A stretch of 64,000 nucleotides of DNA, taken from positions 1 through 64,000 of the forward strand of contig NZ_CANMWS010000012.1 in the NCBI RefSeq assembly GCF_947501665.1, written 5' to 3'. The translations under genes and the position numbers were made by a program. Shown here piece by piece: positions 39,222-49,802 of this stretch. The number at the start of each line of letters is the position of its first letter. Position 1 is the stretch's first letter. This stretch comes from an uncultured Shewanella sp. GTDB taxonomy: Bacteria > Pseudomonadota > Gammaproteobacteria > Enterobacterales > Shewanellaceae. A model generated the notes under the pieces. That model was given only the letters and a program-made list of their open reading frames with translations. It ran no database searches and was not told where the DNA came from.

Positions 39222-40037
39222 ATGAGTACAATGCCCAACTTTAGCTTTATCCAATGCCGTATCCATCAGGGTGTCGGTGAACTTATTTTAAATCGAGTGG
39301 ACAAACATAACGCCTTTGATGATGTCATGATAAGCGAGATGTTGCTCGCCTTAAGCTATTTAAGTACATCCAATGATTGCCAGCTGCTTGTTCTCAAAGC
39401 TGAAGGAAAAAACTTCAGTGCAGGAGCAGACTTAGGTTGGATGCGCAGACAAGCAAACATGGATTTTGAACAAAATCTGGATGATGCACATCAACTGGCA
39501 ACCTTGATGTCCACTCTAGATGACTTTCCAAAACCGACATTAGCTTTAGTGCAAGGCGCCGCTTTTGGTGGAGCCCTTGGCCTTATTTGTTGTTGTGATA
39601 TTGCCATTGCCACCTCTCAAGCCCTTTTTTGCCTCAGTGAAGTCAAACTTGGACTTATTCCAGCCGTTATTAGTCCTTATGTGATCCGTGCTATGGGGGC
39701 AAGAAACGCAAGACGTTACATGTTAACCGCTGAAACCTTTAGCAGTGATACCGCACAAAAGCTCAATGTTATTCACGACATTAATGACAGTTTAGACTTA
39801 GCCGCTGTGCCCATTATGACGGCCTTAAAACAAAATAGCCCACAGGCCATGGCGTGGAGTAAAACCTTAGTTAAGTACCTTGAAGATGGACACATCAATC
39901 AAGCGACACAAGACTATACCAGTGAACGTATTGCCCGCATTCGTGTCTCCAAAGAAGGCCAAGAAGGACTCAATGCGTTTTTCGATAAACGTACACCACA
40001 CTGGAAAGTGGACTCAGATCCACAAGGAAACCCCTAA
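39222..40037 (+). CDS. liuC: Methylglutaconyl-CoA hydratase (enoyl-CoA hydratase family)
   Basis: I start at the ATG at 39222 (MSTMPNFSFI), 271 residues, with AAGAGAA just upstream; an in-frame GTG at 39204 is less likely. It is a crotonase-fold enzyme hydrating 3-methylglutaconyl-CoA to HMG-CoA. The oxyanion-hole motif is GKNFSAGADLGWMRR and the second is VQGAAFGGALGLICCCDIAIA. The glutamate in FCLSEVKLGLIPAVISPYV is a catalytic acid of the family. Placed between liuB and liuD, only 1 base before liuD. Confidence 0.92.
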   Translation: MSTMPNFSFIQCRIHQGVGELILNRVDKHNAFDDVMISEMLLALSYLSTSNDCQLLVLKAEGKNFSAGADLGWMRRQANMDFEQNLDDAHQLATLMSTLDDFPKPTLALVQGAAFGGALGLICCCDIAIATSQALFCLSEVKLGLIPAVISPYVIRAMGARNARRYMLTAETFSSDTAQKLNVIHDINDSLDLAAVPIMTALKQNSPQAMAWSKTLVKYLEDGHINQATQDYTSERIARIRVSKEGQEGLNAFFDKRTPHWKVDSDPQGNP

Positions 40038-40038
40038 C

Positions 40039-42093
40039 ATGATAATCAAACTATTAATTGCCAATCGTGGTGAAATTGCTTGCCGGATCATTCGCACTGC
40101 CAATATGATGGGCATTGAAACTTATGCACTTTATTCAGACGCAGATAAACATGCTAAACATGTCGCGCTGGCGGATCATGCCTTTCACTTAGGTGGCAGT
40201 GCCCCCAGTGAGTCATACCTAAAAGGCGATATGATCATAGATATCGCCAAACGAGCTGGCATTGATGCAATTCATCCTGGCTACGGATTTTTATCAGAAA
40301 ATGCCGACTTCGCCCGTCAATGCGAGCAAGCTCAAATACACTTTGTCGGCCCAAGCAGTGATGCCATCGATGCTATGGGTAGCAAGAGCGCAGCGAAAGT
40401 CATCATGGAAAAAGCCAATGTGCCGTTAGTGCCGGGTTATCATGGCGATGAACAAGATGATGATAAACTGATCCTTGAAGCTAACACCATGGGCTATCCA
40501 TTACTCATTAAAGCAGCCTTTGGCGGCGGGGGTAAAGGCATGCGCATTGTTGAAAGTGAAAATGAACTACTTGATGCGATTCACTCCGCAAGACGTGAAG
40601 CCAGTACCTCATTTGGTAATGATAAACTATTAATGGAGCGTTATTTACGTCAACCTCGCCACGTGGAAGTGCAAGTCTTTGCTGACAGTCAAGGTGAGTG
40701 TATTTACTTATCAGATCGTGACTGCTCCATTCAGCGTAGACACCAAAAAGTCATTGAAGAAGCGCCAGCGCCGGGCTTAAGTGACCGTTTACGTCAGCAA
40801 ATGGGAGAAGCGGCAGTGGCTGCGGCAAAAGCCATTGATTATCGCGGTGCAGGCACTATCGAATTTCTTCTCGATACCGATAATCGTTTTTACTTCATGG
40901 AAATGAATACAAGGCTGCAAGTCGAACATCCGGTAACCGAAATGGTCACAGGGTTAGATTTAGTGCAATGGCAATTGTGGATTGCCGATGGTCAACCGCT
41001 TCCTCTCAAACAAAGCCAAGTGAGCATTAACGGCCATGCCTTTGAAGCACGGATTTACGCCGAAGATCCTTACCGTGATTTTTTACCTGCCAGTGGCAAA
41101 TTGACCTTTTTACGCGAGCCAACAGCCGGTCCCCATGTCAGAATTGATTCGGGCATTCGTGAACATGATGAAATCAGCACCTTTTACGATCCTATGATAG
41201 CCAAGCTCATTGTTTGGGAACCCAGTCGTGAGCAGGCACTGCATCGTCTGCATAGTGCTTTAAGCGATTACCATATTGGTGGGCTGACGCATAATATTCC
41301 CTTTTTAGCCAGCATTGCCACCCACAGAGCCTTTGTTGATGCCAATTTCAGCACTGATTTCATTGAACGTTATAGTGACGCATTATTAACGCCGCCACAA
41401 ACGGATAGCGTGATCCCACTTGCATTAGCAGGGCTTTATCAAGTATGCAAGCGTAAACAAGGCCTTAACGCACCGCAAAGCGATCCACATTCTCCATGGG
41501 GATTAAGCTCTGGCTTTAGACTCAATCAAGCCCAAACCCATCATGTCACTTTACTGGATGATAATCACCAGGTACAAGCATTAACCTTATTTGAAATTCA
41601 GGCTGGCAATCAGGGCGCCCCTAGTGTTTATCAATGGCAAACAGACCATACCGTATTTCATTTAACAGGCCAATTAAATGGACAAACACTGGAAGTTGAG
41701 CTCCGTCAAGAGTCAGTTAATAACAGCTCTGCTCAATCGCATTATACTGAGCAGCTAACTGTTTTAGTCAGTCACATTAATGATGACTTCACACTATTTA
41801 TGAATGCACAGTCTTTTCACTACCGCGCCATTCAAACACAAGCTGTAGAAGAAGAGGACAATTTATCAGACAAGCTCAATGCCCCCATGAATGGCACTGT
41901 AGTCACCCATTTAGTCAAACTCGGCGATACTGTTTGTGCTGGGCAAGGATTATTAGTGATGGAAGCCATGAAAATGGAATACACCATTGAAGCTCCTTTT
42001 GATGGCATCGTCAGCGCCTTTTATTTTGAGCCCGGAGAGCTGGTCAGTGATGGCACTCAACTGGCTGAAGTTGAAGCCAGCACTGACTCATAG
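40039..42093 (+). CDS. liuD: 3-methylcrotonyl-CoA carboxylase, biotin-carrying (alpha) subunit
   Basis: I start at the ATG at 40039 (MIIKLLIANRGEIACRIIRT), 684 residues; the longer frame to 39880 overlaps liuC and is not used. The biotin carboxylase domain spans about 1-450, with the ATP-grasp glycine loop KAAFGGGGKGMRIV and EMNTRLQVEHPVTEMVTG. A linker follows, then a biotinyl domain whose EAMKMEY places biotin on Lys645. It works with LiuB to carboxylate 3-methylcrotonyl-CoA. The gene is nearly contiguous with liuC. Confidence 0.95.
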   Translation: MIIKLLIANRGEIACRIIRTANMMGIETYALYSDADKHAKHVALADHAFHLGGSAPSESYLKGDMIIDIAKRAGIDAIHPGYGFLSENADFARQCEQAQIHFVGPSSDAIDAMGSKSAAKVIMEKANVPLVPGYHGDEQDDDKLILEANTMGYPLLIKAAFGGGGKGMRIVESENELLDAIHSARREASTSFGNDKLLMERYLRQPRHVEVQVFADSQGECIYLSDRDCSIQRRHQKVIEEAPAPGLSDRLRQQMGEAAVAAAKAIDYRGAGTIEFLLDTDNRFYFMEMNTRLQVEHPVTEMVTGLDLVQWQLWIADGQPLPLKQSQVSINGHAFEARIYAEDPYRDFLPASGKLTFLREPTAGPHVRIDSGIREHDEISTFYDPMIAKLIVWEPSREQALHRLHSALSDYHIGGLTHNIPFLASIATHRAFVDANFSTDFIERYSDALLTPPQTDSVIPLALAGLYQVCKRKQGLNAPQSDPHSPWGLSSGFRLNQAQTHHVTLLDDNHQVQALTLFEIQAGNQGAPSVYQWQTDHTVFHLTGQLNGQTLEVELRQESVNNSSAQSHYTEQLTVLVSHINDDFTLFMNAQSFHYRAIQTQAVEEEDNLSDKLNAPMNGTVVTHLVKLGDTVCAGQGLLVMEAMKMEYTIEAPFDGIVSAFYFEPGELVSDGTQLAEVEASTDS

Positions 42094-42106
42094 TTAAGGA
42101 GGAACC

Positions 42107-43012
42107 ATGACAACAAAATCGACGCTGCCCAAACGTGTCAGTATTTTTGAAGTGGGTGCAAGGGATGGCTTGCAAAATGAGCGAGCCGTCAGCACTCAAG
42201 ATAAAGTCACCTTGATAAATAATTTAGCCAAAGCAGGACTCACGCGTATTGAAGCGGCCAGCTTTGTCTCACCCAAGTGGGTGCCACAAATGGCTGATTC
42301 ATTAGATGTGATGGCAAATATTACCCGTCACCCAGGGGTGGTTTACAGTGGGCTCACCCCTAATGTCACTGGACTTGAGCGAGCACTCGAGGCTAACATT
42401 GATGAAGTGGCCATCTTTGGCTCTGCCTCTGAAAGTTTCAGTCAGCGTAACATCAATTGCTCAATAGCTGAGTCACTTGAACGCTTTGCCCCTGTTGTTG
42501 CTCAAGCCAAACAACACAATATTCCTATTCGTGGTTATGTTTCGTGTGTATTGGGCTGCCCCTATGAAGGAAATATCGCCATCGATAATGTGGCTAAGGT
42601 TGCAGAAAAACTCCATCAACTGGGCTGCTATGAAATCTCATTGGGCGATACTATTGGTATCGGTACTCCCCTTCAAGCTCAACGCATGGTTGAAGCCGTG
42701 AGTAAAGTGGTCCCCATTCATCAATTAGCCTTACATTTTCATGACACTTATGGCCAAGCCCTCGCCAATATTTTAGCCTGCTTAGAAACGGGGGTTAGCG
42801 TGGTTGATAGCTCAGTCGCAGGGCTTGGCGGCTGCCCTTATGCTAAAGGCGCATCGGGCAATTTAGCCACTGAAGATTTAGTCTATATGCTGCACGGCAT
42901 GGGCATTGAGACAGGTATTGATCTTAAATTGCTTGCCCAAGCGGGGCAGCAGATAAGCGATGTATTAACCCGCTCAAATGGCTCAAAAGTTGCCAAAGCG
43001 TTATTAACATAA
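42107..43012 (+). CDS. liuE: Hydroxymethylglutaryl-CoA lyase
   Basis: A 301-residue TIM-barrel lyase splitting HMG-CoA into acetoacetate and acetyl-Co[12 protein letters not shown] near residue 14 carries the catalytic Arg/Asp, [13 protein letters not shown] the metal-binding histidines, and [19 protein letters not shown] the active-site cysteine signature. It starts 13 bases after liuD with an AAGGAGG site and closes the leucine pathway. Confidence 0.94.
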   Translation: MTTKSTLPKRVSIFEVGARDGLQNERAVSTQDKVTLINNLAKAGLTRIEAASFVSPKWVPQMADSLDVMANITRHPGVVYSGLTPNVTGLERALEANIDEVAIFGSASESFSQRNINCSIAESLERFAPVVAQAKQHNIPIRGYVSCVLGCPYEGNIAIDNVAKVAEKLHQLGCYEISLGDTIGIGTPLQAQRMVEAVSKVVPIHQLALHFHDTYGQALANILACLETGVSVVDSSVAGLGGCPYAKGASGNLATEDLVYMLHGMGIETGIDLKLLAQAGQQISDVLTRSNGSKVAKALLT

Positions 43013-43167
43013 ATTCATCGCGAACAAACACGTTAGTAATGATTTTAATATAAAAAAGTGCTATTAATTTAGGCTGCTGTTTCCCCAGCTAAAAAAATGT
43101 ATCTTCAAGGGGATGGCAAATAAAACAAACACGACACCTCACCCTCACAATAAAGAGAGAATAAAGA

Positions 43168-43884
43168 ATGGCGGGACTCAATAAAGTGGTAACCAGCTAT
43201 GAAGAAGCAATGGCGGGTTTGAGCGATAATATGACCATCATGGTGGGTGGTTTTGGCCTTTGTGGGATCCCTGAAGGGCTCATCAATCAAATGGTGCTCA
43301 TGAACACCAAAGGATTAACAGCGATTTCCAATAATGCCGGTGTCGATAATTTCGGCTTAGGCTTACTCTTAAAGCACCGACAAATTGATACCATGATCGC
43401 CTCATACGTCGGCGAGAATGCCACCTTTGAGCAACAAATGCTCAGTGGCGAGCTCAATGTCATTTTAACGCCTCAAGGTACATTAGCTGAAAAAATTCGA
43501 GCTGGCGGCGCAGGTATTCCTGCTTTTTTCACCGCCACAGGGTATGGCACTCCCATTGCTGAAGATAAAGAAACTCGAGAGATCAACGGACACCATTACG
43601 TGCTTGAACCATCATTAACCGCCGACTTTGCCTTAATACGCGCTTGGAAAGCCGATACCATGGGCAATTTAGTATTTCGAAAAACCGCTGCCAACTTTAA
43701 CCCTATGATGGCCACTGCAGGAAAAATCACTGTGGTGGAAGCCGAGCATATCGTTGAGCCAGGAGAGCTTGATCCGGACCATATTCACACGCCAGGTATT
43801 TATGTCAATCGAGTTATTCAAGGTGTGTTTGAGAAACGCATCGAACAACGCACAGTACAAACAACAGTACCAGCATCAGCGTAA
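43168..43884 (+). CDS. scoA: 3-oxoacid CoA-transferase subunit A
   Basis: A 238-residue subunit with CoA-transferase signature 1, [15 protein letters not shown], near residue 27, and the [16 protein letters not shown] and [17 protein letters not shown] blocks. With subunit B it moves CoA from succinyl-CoA to acetoacetate, activating the product of LiuE. Naming as Sco rather than Ato is a convention; the donor is not proven. It follows liuE by 155 bases, so a separate promoter is possible. Confidence 0.92.
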   Translation: MAGLNKVVTSYEEAMAGLSDNMTIMVGGFGLCGIPEGLINQMVLMNTKGLTAISNNAGVDNFGLGLLLKHRQIDTMIASYVGENATFEQQMLSGELNVILTPQGTLAEKIRAGGAGIPAFFTATGYGTPIAEDKETREINGHHYVLEPSLTADFALIRAWKADTMGNLVFRKTAANFNPMMATAGKITVVEAEHIVEPGELDPDHIHTPGIYVNRVIQGVFEKRIEQRTVQTTVPASA

Positions 43885-43910
43885 GACAAACACATAGGAA
43901 TAGATTGATT

Positions 43911-44567
43911 ATGGCTTTAAGTAGAGAGCAAATGGCACAGCGTGTGTCTCAAGAACTCAAAGATGGCTTCTATGTAAATTTAGGGATCGGTATTCCCACC
44001 TTAGTAGCAAACTATATCCCTCAAGATATCCATGTCATGCTGCAATCCGAAAATGGCTTGCTGGGCATGGGGGCCTTCCCCACCGAAGACACCATAGATG
44101 CAGATTTAATCAATGCAGGTAAACAAACAGTCACCGCTGTTGACGGTGCCTCTTTTTTCTCATCTGCAGAGAGCTTTGCCATGATCCGTGGTGGTCATGT
44201 CGATTTAACGGTACTGGGTGCGTTTGAAGTGGATGTACAAGGCTCTATCGCCTCTTGGATGATCCCGGGAAAACTCATTAAAGGCATGGGCGGCGCCATG
44301 GATCTGGTGGCGGGTGCTGACAATATTATTGTCACCATGATGCACGCAGACAAAAAAGGCAACTCCAAATTACTGCCAAAATGTGAACTGCCCTTAACGG
44401 GTTTTGGCTGTATCAAACATGTCTTAACCGATCTCGCCTTAATGGATATTAAAAACGGCGCTTTTCATCTTGTTGAACGTGCACCGGGTGTCTCCATTGA
44501 TGAGATTAAACAAAAAACCGCGGGCGAGTTAGTGGTGCCTGATCATGTCCCCGAAATGACACTCTAA
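43911..44567 (+). CDS. scoB: 3-oxoacid CoA-transferase subunit B
   Basis: I start at the ATG at 43911 (MALSREQMAQRV), 218 residues; a TTG at 43905 sits at better spacing from AGGA, so the start is slightly uncertain. The catalytic glutamate that forms the CoA thioester is Glu47 in LQSENGLLGMG. MIPGKLIKGMGGAMDLVAGA is the typical later block. It partners the preceding subunit A. Confidence 0.92.
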   Translation: MALSREQMAQRVSQELKDGFYVNLGIGIPTLVANYIPQDIHVMLQSENGLLGMGAFPTEDTIDADLINAGKQTVTAVDGASFFSSAESFAMIRGGHVDLTVLGAFEVDVQGSIASWMIPGKLIKGMGGAMDLVAGADNIIVTMMHADKKGNSKLLPKCELPLTGFGCIKHVLTDLALMDIKNGAFHLVERAPGVSIDEIKQKTAGELVVPDHVPEMTL

Positions 44568-44791
44568 CCGCATCGCCGTACATCACAAAGACCCCGCCCA
44601 TGTCAACGGTTTACTCACCGTCATGGGCAACATTTTAAGCGTAATTTCTTTCATTTTTTGTTACAGCCATACATACATTTATCTGTAAACTTCCTCTAAC
44701 CTGCTCCAGCCCATATTAATATGTTGCACTTACACACAGTTAAAGACAGGATAGCGCAAAATCGGCATTGAATAATTGAATACGCTCTCTT

Positions 44792-45685
44792 ATGAACAAA
44801 ATCTCACAGATCTTCACCCGCGCCATAAACGCACTGCTCATCACCGCGCTAGCAACCCCCATTGCCATCGCTGCCCCCACTCAAACAAACAATGTCACCA
44901 ACAGCCATCACACGCAGCCAACAACCAAAACCATGACCACTAACAAAAATGATAATCTGCTCATCTCTGCCGTCGCTTGGAAACAAACGGCAGCCGAATA
45001 CAAAGCACTTTACTATCAAGCCTTTAATATGGCAAAAATGCAAGTAGACTTAGCTCTTGCAAAACAACAAGCCAATGATAAACCCCTTGCCGTGATTTCC
45101 GATCTTGACGACACTCTGCTCAATGCTAGCAATTATTGGGGTTACATGATTGAGCACAATAAGGCTTTTTTTGACGATCCCATTTGGGATGAATGGGTAC
45201 CCACAAATCACTATACGGCCACTCCCGGCGCACTGGATTTTGTCAAATATTGCCAGTCAAAAGGGGTTGACGTTTTCTATGTGAGCAATCGGGATCAAGG
45301 AGACAGTACCTATCAGTATGCCGTCGGCAACTTAATCCATTTAGGCTTTCCCTTTGTCGATAAACAACATTTAATCGTACAGCGTGACGCGTCCAATAAA
45401 GAGCCCGCTCAACAAAAAATCATGCAAGATTATAATGTCGTCGTTTTCCTTGGCGACAATTTAAATGATTTTCAGCGTAAGTACTATAGCCAGAATGTGG
45501 ATGAACGCACCCGCTTAATGGAAGAAGATAAAGCCTTATTTGGCAGTAAATTTATTTTGATGCCTAACCCTACAGACGGCCACTGGATCCGGGCAATTTT
45601 TGGTGAGTCTGAGCCAAAAGACACACCAGAGAATCGGCAGCGCTTTTTTGAGGCGGCAACCAAGTCGGCTTGGAAAGGGAACTAA
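44792..45685 (+). CDS. Class C / P4-like acid phosphatase (HAD fold, secreted)
   Basis: A 297-residue protein with a signal peptide (ALLITALATPIAIAA) and no lipobox, so soluble periplasmic rather than a lipoprotein. The HAD nucleophile motif SDLDDTLLNAS has Asp104 and Asp106. Later VFYVSNRDQGDSTY and VVFLGDNLNDF provide the remaining HAD motifs. The family, typified by lipoprotein e(P4), removes phosphate from nucleotides such as NMN and AMP. The charged region after the signal is Thr/Asn-rich. Confidence 0.88.
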   Translation: MNKISQIFTRAINALLITALATPIAIAAPTQTNNVTNSHHTQPTTKTMTTNKNDNLLISAVAWKQTAAEYKALYYQAFNMAKMQVDLALAKQQANDKPLAVISDLDDTLLNASNYWGYMIEHNKAFFDDPIWDEWVPTNHYTATPGALDFVKYCQSKGVDVFYVSNRDQGDSTYQYAVGNLIHLGFPFVDKQHLIVQRDASNKEPAQQKIMQDYNVVVFLGDNLNDFQRKYYSQNVDERTRLMEEDKALFGSKFILMPNPTDGHWIRAIFGESEPKDTPENRQRFFEAATKSAWKGN

Positions 45686-45972
45686 CTGTATGACCGACAG
45701 CAAGACGGTTTATCACTCTCACCTGCGGTGAGGCTAACGTCGTGGATTCCCAATCACACAGGGGCAAGGAGGACTGCTCGTCCTTATCCTCCTTGCATCC
45801 ACCATAACGCCCAACGGAGTGAGACCACTTAAATTTTCAATATACAAAAATATTTACCGCCTCATATTCGTCATCCTTGGCTCAACTAAGGCTATTTTCG
45901 ACATCCTGTCTCAATCACAATATTTTTTATCGAAAAATTAAAGCTACTCCGATGGGTAATTAAATCAATACG
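45686..45972. other. Intergenic region between acid phosphatase and SIR2 gene
   Basis: 287 bases without a gene. No clear terminator was seen for either convergent gene. Confidence 0.35.
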
Positions 45973-48900
45973 CTACATACTATCCACTATATTAATAAGT
46001 CGAATAAATCGTTTGTCTCTAGGTAAAATAGGAGACGATTCTTCAATTTTACCTAACAGCGTCTTTAAATCATATGGGACATTTTCTAACCCGTTTGAAA
46101 TAACTGCGTCACACAGCTCTAAAACATCTTCAGGGTAGATTGTTGCCAATGACTCTTTATCCTTGGTTTCATGATGAAATTCAAACATCCAATTACGGTC
46201 TATCTCCACTTGAACTAAACACCAACGCATCGCCTTTAACAAATCTGGGAAAGCCTTCCCTGAACTTCCTAATAAGCTAATCAATGACGATATCAAAGTA
46301 GAAGTCCTAAATCGTTGCTCTCTTGGCCAAACGTGATGAAAAAATGGAATAATATCAGAGTGAAACTTACTATCTCTGTTACCTATAAAACTGAGATAGC
46401 GAATAGCACTTTGCCTTTCTCCATCCCTCATCTTTCTCAGACTATTTCTTGTTTCAGAAGGTGTAAATTTATCTGAAACATCACTTGCTGTTAAAGCAAG
46501 CACTATTATCATTTCAGAAGCCACTCGTAAACTTTCATTCGGCCAATCCCAATCATATATTTTTGGAAATAAACACAAAAAAATAGGTTTTAGAATACTT
46601 CCTAATTCTTCATCAGGTACACACTTTGTCGATATTAACCCATTCCAAGCAGGTTCCGATAAATTGTGTGTAAAATTGAACCATGGCAGCATAAAACTCT
46701 TTACCCACACTGGATCTAAGTCATAAAGAAGATGAATATTGTGTGTCAACATCAATACTGCATGATCTCCTCCTTCCCCAGATACTTTAGTTAGTACCTC
46801 CATAAAGTTTTTTATGTCACTAGGAACACCGTCTTTTTCCTGAAGAGATCTTGAGTTAAGTTCCTTCATAACGCCATTAACGATTGCACCTACTGAACTG
46901 TTAATAGCATAATGATATGTACGACGAGATTGCTGTACTAGCTTTCCACCAGAATATACTTCACCGATATGGCTCTTGGTTGCTTTTCCATTATCAAACG
47001 CATTAATTTTAGATATAATGAGATTGAAAGTATCCCATGCTAATTCTTTATCCATATTTAAAACAATTGACATGTTTCGCTCTACCCAACGAGCAATATG
47101 ATTAATAAATGAACTCATTGCATCACTTGGTAATTGACCAAGTCGAATTAATAATACTCGCAATAATTTTGGGCTCACCTCACTAGGCCATTTATCAAGT
47201 AATATTGACCAATATTCTGTTGGGTATTCACCACTTTTAGATTTATATGAGAGAGAAGACAGTGCCTTTCTTGGATTTTCTTTAACTAATCCAGTAAAAG
47301 GTCGTTTCTGTGTTCGACTTTCCAACTCACGAGAGTGAACAGATTTAGCATATTCAATAACCTCAGTTACTGGTTTATTAATTATATCTCGAGCAGATTC
47401 ATCAGAGTTTACTCTATAAGTTTTTGTATTTTGGGTGTCGGTAAGTGTCAATGCCCAACTATCACTCCAATCAGGATATTGAGAGAATAATTTTTTAATT
47501 TTGTTCTGATATTCTTGACTAAAAGTAACATGATTTAATTGAAGCCATCTAACATATTCTAATGCATATACATCTCGTTTATTAGCATACTCCTCTTCTG
47601 ACCAACCTTCCTTTTTATCTGGACCAGATAAAATTCTTTCGATAATGCAATCTTTCCCACTAGTAGAGAAATCAGGCCAACGATCTCGTAGTAAAAATAA
47701 TAACTCTAGCTGAAAATCACTACCCCAAAAAGTATTTTGTGGCATATCCATTATTAAAGGTAAAACTTCCTTTCCTTCAAATAACTCTGGCTGATTTAAT
47801 GAAAAGAGCTTTAACTTACAAAAATATAATCCATCATCCCATGACCAGTTTAAACATATATGCTTAGCAATCTCTGGCTTTGTTTTTATGAGTCTCTGAA
47901 AAAGGATCATATACCAATTAAAAACACAGTGACTTTCACTATTTCCGTGAATTTCGTTTTGCCAATTCACGCTAGGATAACAAGTTGGAGCGTCTAAAAA
48001 GTAAGTATTTTTGAGCTCTCGGTACAACTCCATAGCAGAGTGTAATTGTGATTGAAGTATACGCAATACTCTAGGTAGTAGCTCATCAGGAACATCAACA
48101 GGAGGGTTGTTTCCCATAGGGAACTTCACCTCCCATTGCCCTACTTCCCTTACAGAAGTATTTTCCCAACTTTGGAAAGGAGGCTTTGATGCTTCAAGTC
48201 CAAAGGGGGCACTGATTTCAACATAAGGTGCCATATTTAATTCAAAAAACCTAAGAGTACTGTTAGTCCACCCTTCCTTTATTACTCTTTCTGAAAAAAT
48301 ATACCAAGCATGATCTTTATGTAAGTCACTGTTTCGTGACATAGAATCTAATAATAAATACCAAGTATTTCTAGCTTCAAAGTGCATACTAGGATCTCGC
48401 CAAAGCTCCCTCTTAATCTCAAAAACAAGATCTGGATGTAATCCATTTGTTCGCACTGCCCACCAAGCCGTAACGGGATGATTTAAATGCTTAATAATCC
48501 ATTTAAGCAAGTACCTTAACCTACTGGGTAGCCTATTTGTGATATTATCCAAACCAATACTATCATTTAATGGACCATCCTCATGTCGCCAATCTAGTAG
48601 ATGCTCATAAGGGCATTCTCTATGCTGAATTTGACGAACAGGATCATCATCGAGTCCATATTCTTCGAGTGGATCAAATGTCTCTTCATTACTGTAATCT
48701 GACTTCTTTTCAGATCTTCTTCTATATGCATCAAATACACAAAGCCACTCAGCTGGTGGTGAAGGTTCAGCTTCAGAAAATATTTTTGCTCCAGCTGTAG
48801 TCTTGATAATATGTGCAATTTGTCCACGTTCATGAGCATTTAATTTTCGTGGGTTTTGTTTTGCTAATGTCATAATACTATTATGCCATTTTCTAGGATC

Positions 48901-49758
48901 ATCAGCTCTCTCTGCCCATGCTGTTAATGTCTTCCATAAATCACTGTGCTCAGTGTAAGCAATTGGAGTGACTCCACGATCACGCCACTTTGTCTCAATA
49001 TCCTCATGTACTCCTTGATCGAAAGAAAATATTCTAGAGCGATCAAATTTCTTATCATGATTTAACCCTTGCAGTAAATATTTCACTTGCGGGTCTTCAG
49101 CTTGATAGCCAACCAGTACAACCGTATATGACTTTAAAAGTTTAAGAATGAAATTGGTCGCCCATCCTTCAGCTAGGTAAGCTCGACCAAAATCAGCACT
49201 ACTTAAGATATAAGGATGATGCTTTTCTTCTGAATTTTTCAAACGTCCATGTAGATACGTTATGCCTTCCAAAGATACACCCAAGTCTAAATCAGGAAAA
49301 GCAGGGGGCTCATAAAAGGGAATTGTTGGATCATCCAATTCAAATAAACGATCAAAGTTAGTCGTAACTATTTGAGGTTTACCATTAGAATTTGTTGACA
49401 ACCTTTTAATCAATTTATGTTCAAATCCACATTGAGTATTTTCGTTAACTGTTGCTAAACGTTGAGCAACTACCTTATTAACTTCATTACACCCATACTC
49501 CTGAAAAAGAAGGTGAAAAATTTGATCTAGCGGTATTTTAGGACCATCACTCTTTTCTTTCCAAGGCTCAAATGCTGTGTGTATTTCAGAATGCAAAGGA
49601 GGATCGAAAAATTCAATCACATCTTCCGTTAGCTTGTCGAATCCCGGTAAACCTGAGGCAAAAGACACTCCTGCACCACAGAGAAATACCACACGTCCTT
49701 CATCACGTTGCTCTAAAAGAATATCCGGAATACTGGGCCCATCAGCAAAGAAACGCAT
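45973..49758 (-). CDS. Large SIR2-domain protein, putative NAD-depleting anti-phage effector
   Basis: A 1261-residue protein, with no signal or membrane segment. Residues 1-270 form a SIR2-type NAD-binding domain: VVFLCGAGVSFASGLPGF (Gly-Ala-Gly at 28-30), VTTNFDRL with Asn134, YLHGRL with His170, and VVLVGYQAEDPQVKYLL near 210. The Asn/His pair has nearly the spacing I recall for anti-phage sirtuins of the DSR2 type (about 133 and 171). Residues 270-1261 are a long, mostly helical region with many Trp and Leu, like the sensing C-terminus of such proteins; I cannot assign it, though a DUF4020-like end is possible. Known relatives deplete NAD when a phage protein is sensed. It is solitary. Confidence 0.8.
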   Translation of the reverse strand: MRFFADGPSIPDILLEQRDEGRVVFLCGAGVSFASGLPGFDKLTEDVIEFFDPPLHSEIHTAFEPWKEKSDGPKIPLDQIFHLLFQEYGCNEVNKVVAQRLATVNENTQCGFEHKLIKRLSTNSNGKPQIVTTNFDRLFELDDPTIPFYEPPAFPDLDLGVSLEGITYLHGRLKNSEEKHHPYILSSADFGRAYLAEGWATNFILKLLKSYTVVLVGYQAEDPQVKYLLQGLNHDKKFDRSRIFSFDQGVHEDIETKWRDRGVTPIAYTEHSDLWKTLTAWAERADDPRKWHNSIMTLAKQNPRKLNAHERGQIAHIIKTTAGAKIFSEAEPSPPAEWLCVFDAYRRRSEKKSDYSNEETFDPLEEYGLDDDPVRQIQHRECPYEHLLDWRHEDGPLNDSIGLDNITNRLPSRLRYLLKWIIKHLNHPVTAWWAVRTNGLHPDLVFEIKRELWRDPSMHFEARNTWYLLLDSMSRNSDLHKDHAWYIFSERVIKEGWTNSTLRFFELNMAPYVEISAPFGLEASKPPFQSWENTSVREVGQWEVKFPMGNNPPVDVPDELLPRVLRILQSQLHSAMELYRELKNTYFLDAPTCYPSVNWQNEIHGNSESHCVFNWYMILFQRLIKTKPEIAKHICLNWSWDDGLYFCKLKLFSLNQPELFEGKEVLPLIMDMPQNTFWGSDFQLELLFLLRDRWPDFSTSGKDCIIERILSGPDKKEGWSEEEYANKRDVYALEYVRWLQLNHVTFSQEYQNKIKKLFSQYPDWSDSWALTLTDTQNTKTYRVNSDESARDIINKPVTEVIEYAKSVHSRELESRTQKRPFTGLVKENPRKALSSLSYKSKSGEYPTEYWSILLDKWPSEVSPKLLRVLLIRLGQLPSDAMSSFINHIARWVERNMSIVLNMDKELAWDTFNLIISKINAFDNGKATKSHIGEVYSGGKLVQQSRRTYHYAINSSVGAIVNGVMKELNSRSLQEKDGVPSDIKNFMEVLTKVSGEGGDHAVLMLTHNIHLLYDLDPVWVKSFMLPWFNFTHNLSEPAWNGLISTKCVPDEELGSILKPIFLCLFPKIYDWDWPNESLRVASEMIIVLALTASDVSDKFTPSETRNSLRKMRDGERQSAIRYLSFIGNRDSKFHSDIIPFFHHVWPREQRFRTSTLISSLISLLGSSGKAFPDLLKAMRWCLVQVEIDRNWMFEFHHETKDKESLATIYPEDVLELCDAVISNGLENVPYDLKTLLGKIEESSPILPRDKRFIRLINIVDSM

Positions 49759-49802
49759 TAATAATTAATTCCCTATAATTTACTCTGATTTTAATCAAAA
49801 CA

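Noticed and set aside
39880..40038. N-terminal extension of liuD reaching into liuC
   Set aside because: The extension overlaps liuC, and family members begin at the MIIKLLIANRGEIA start at 40039.
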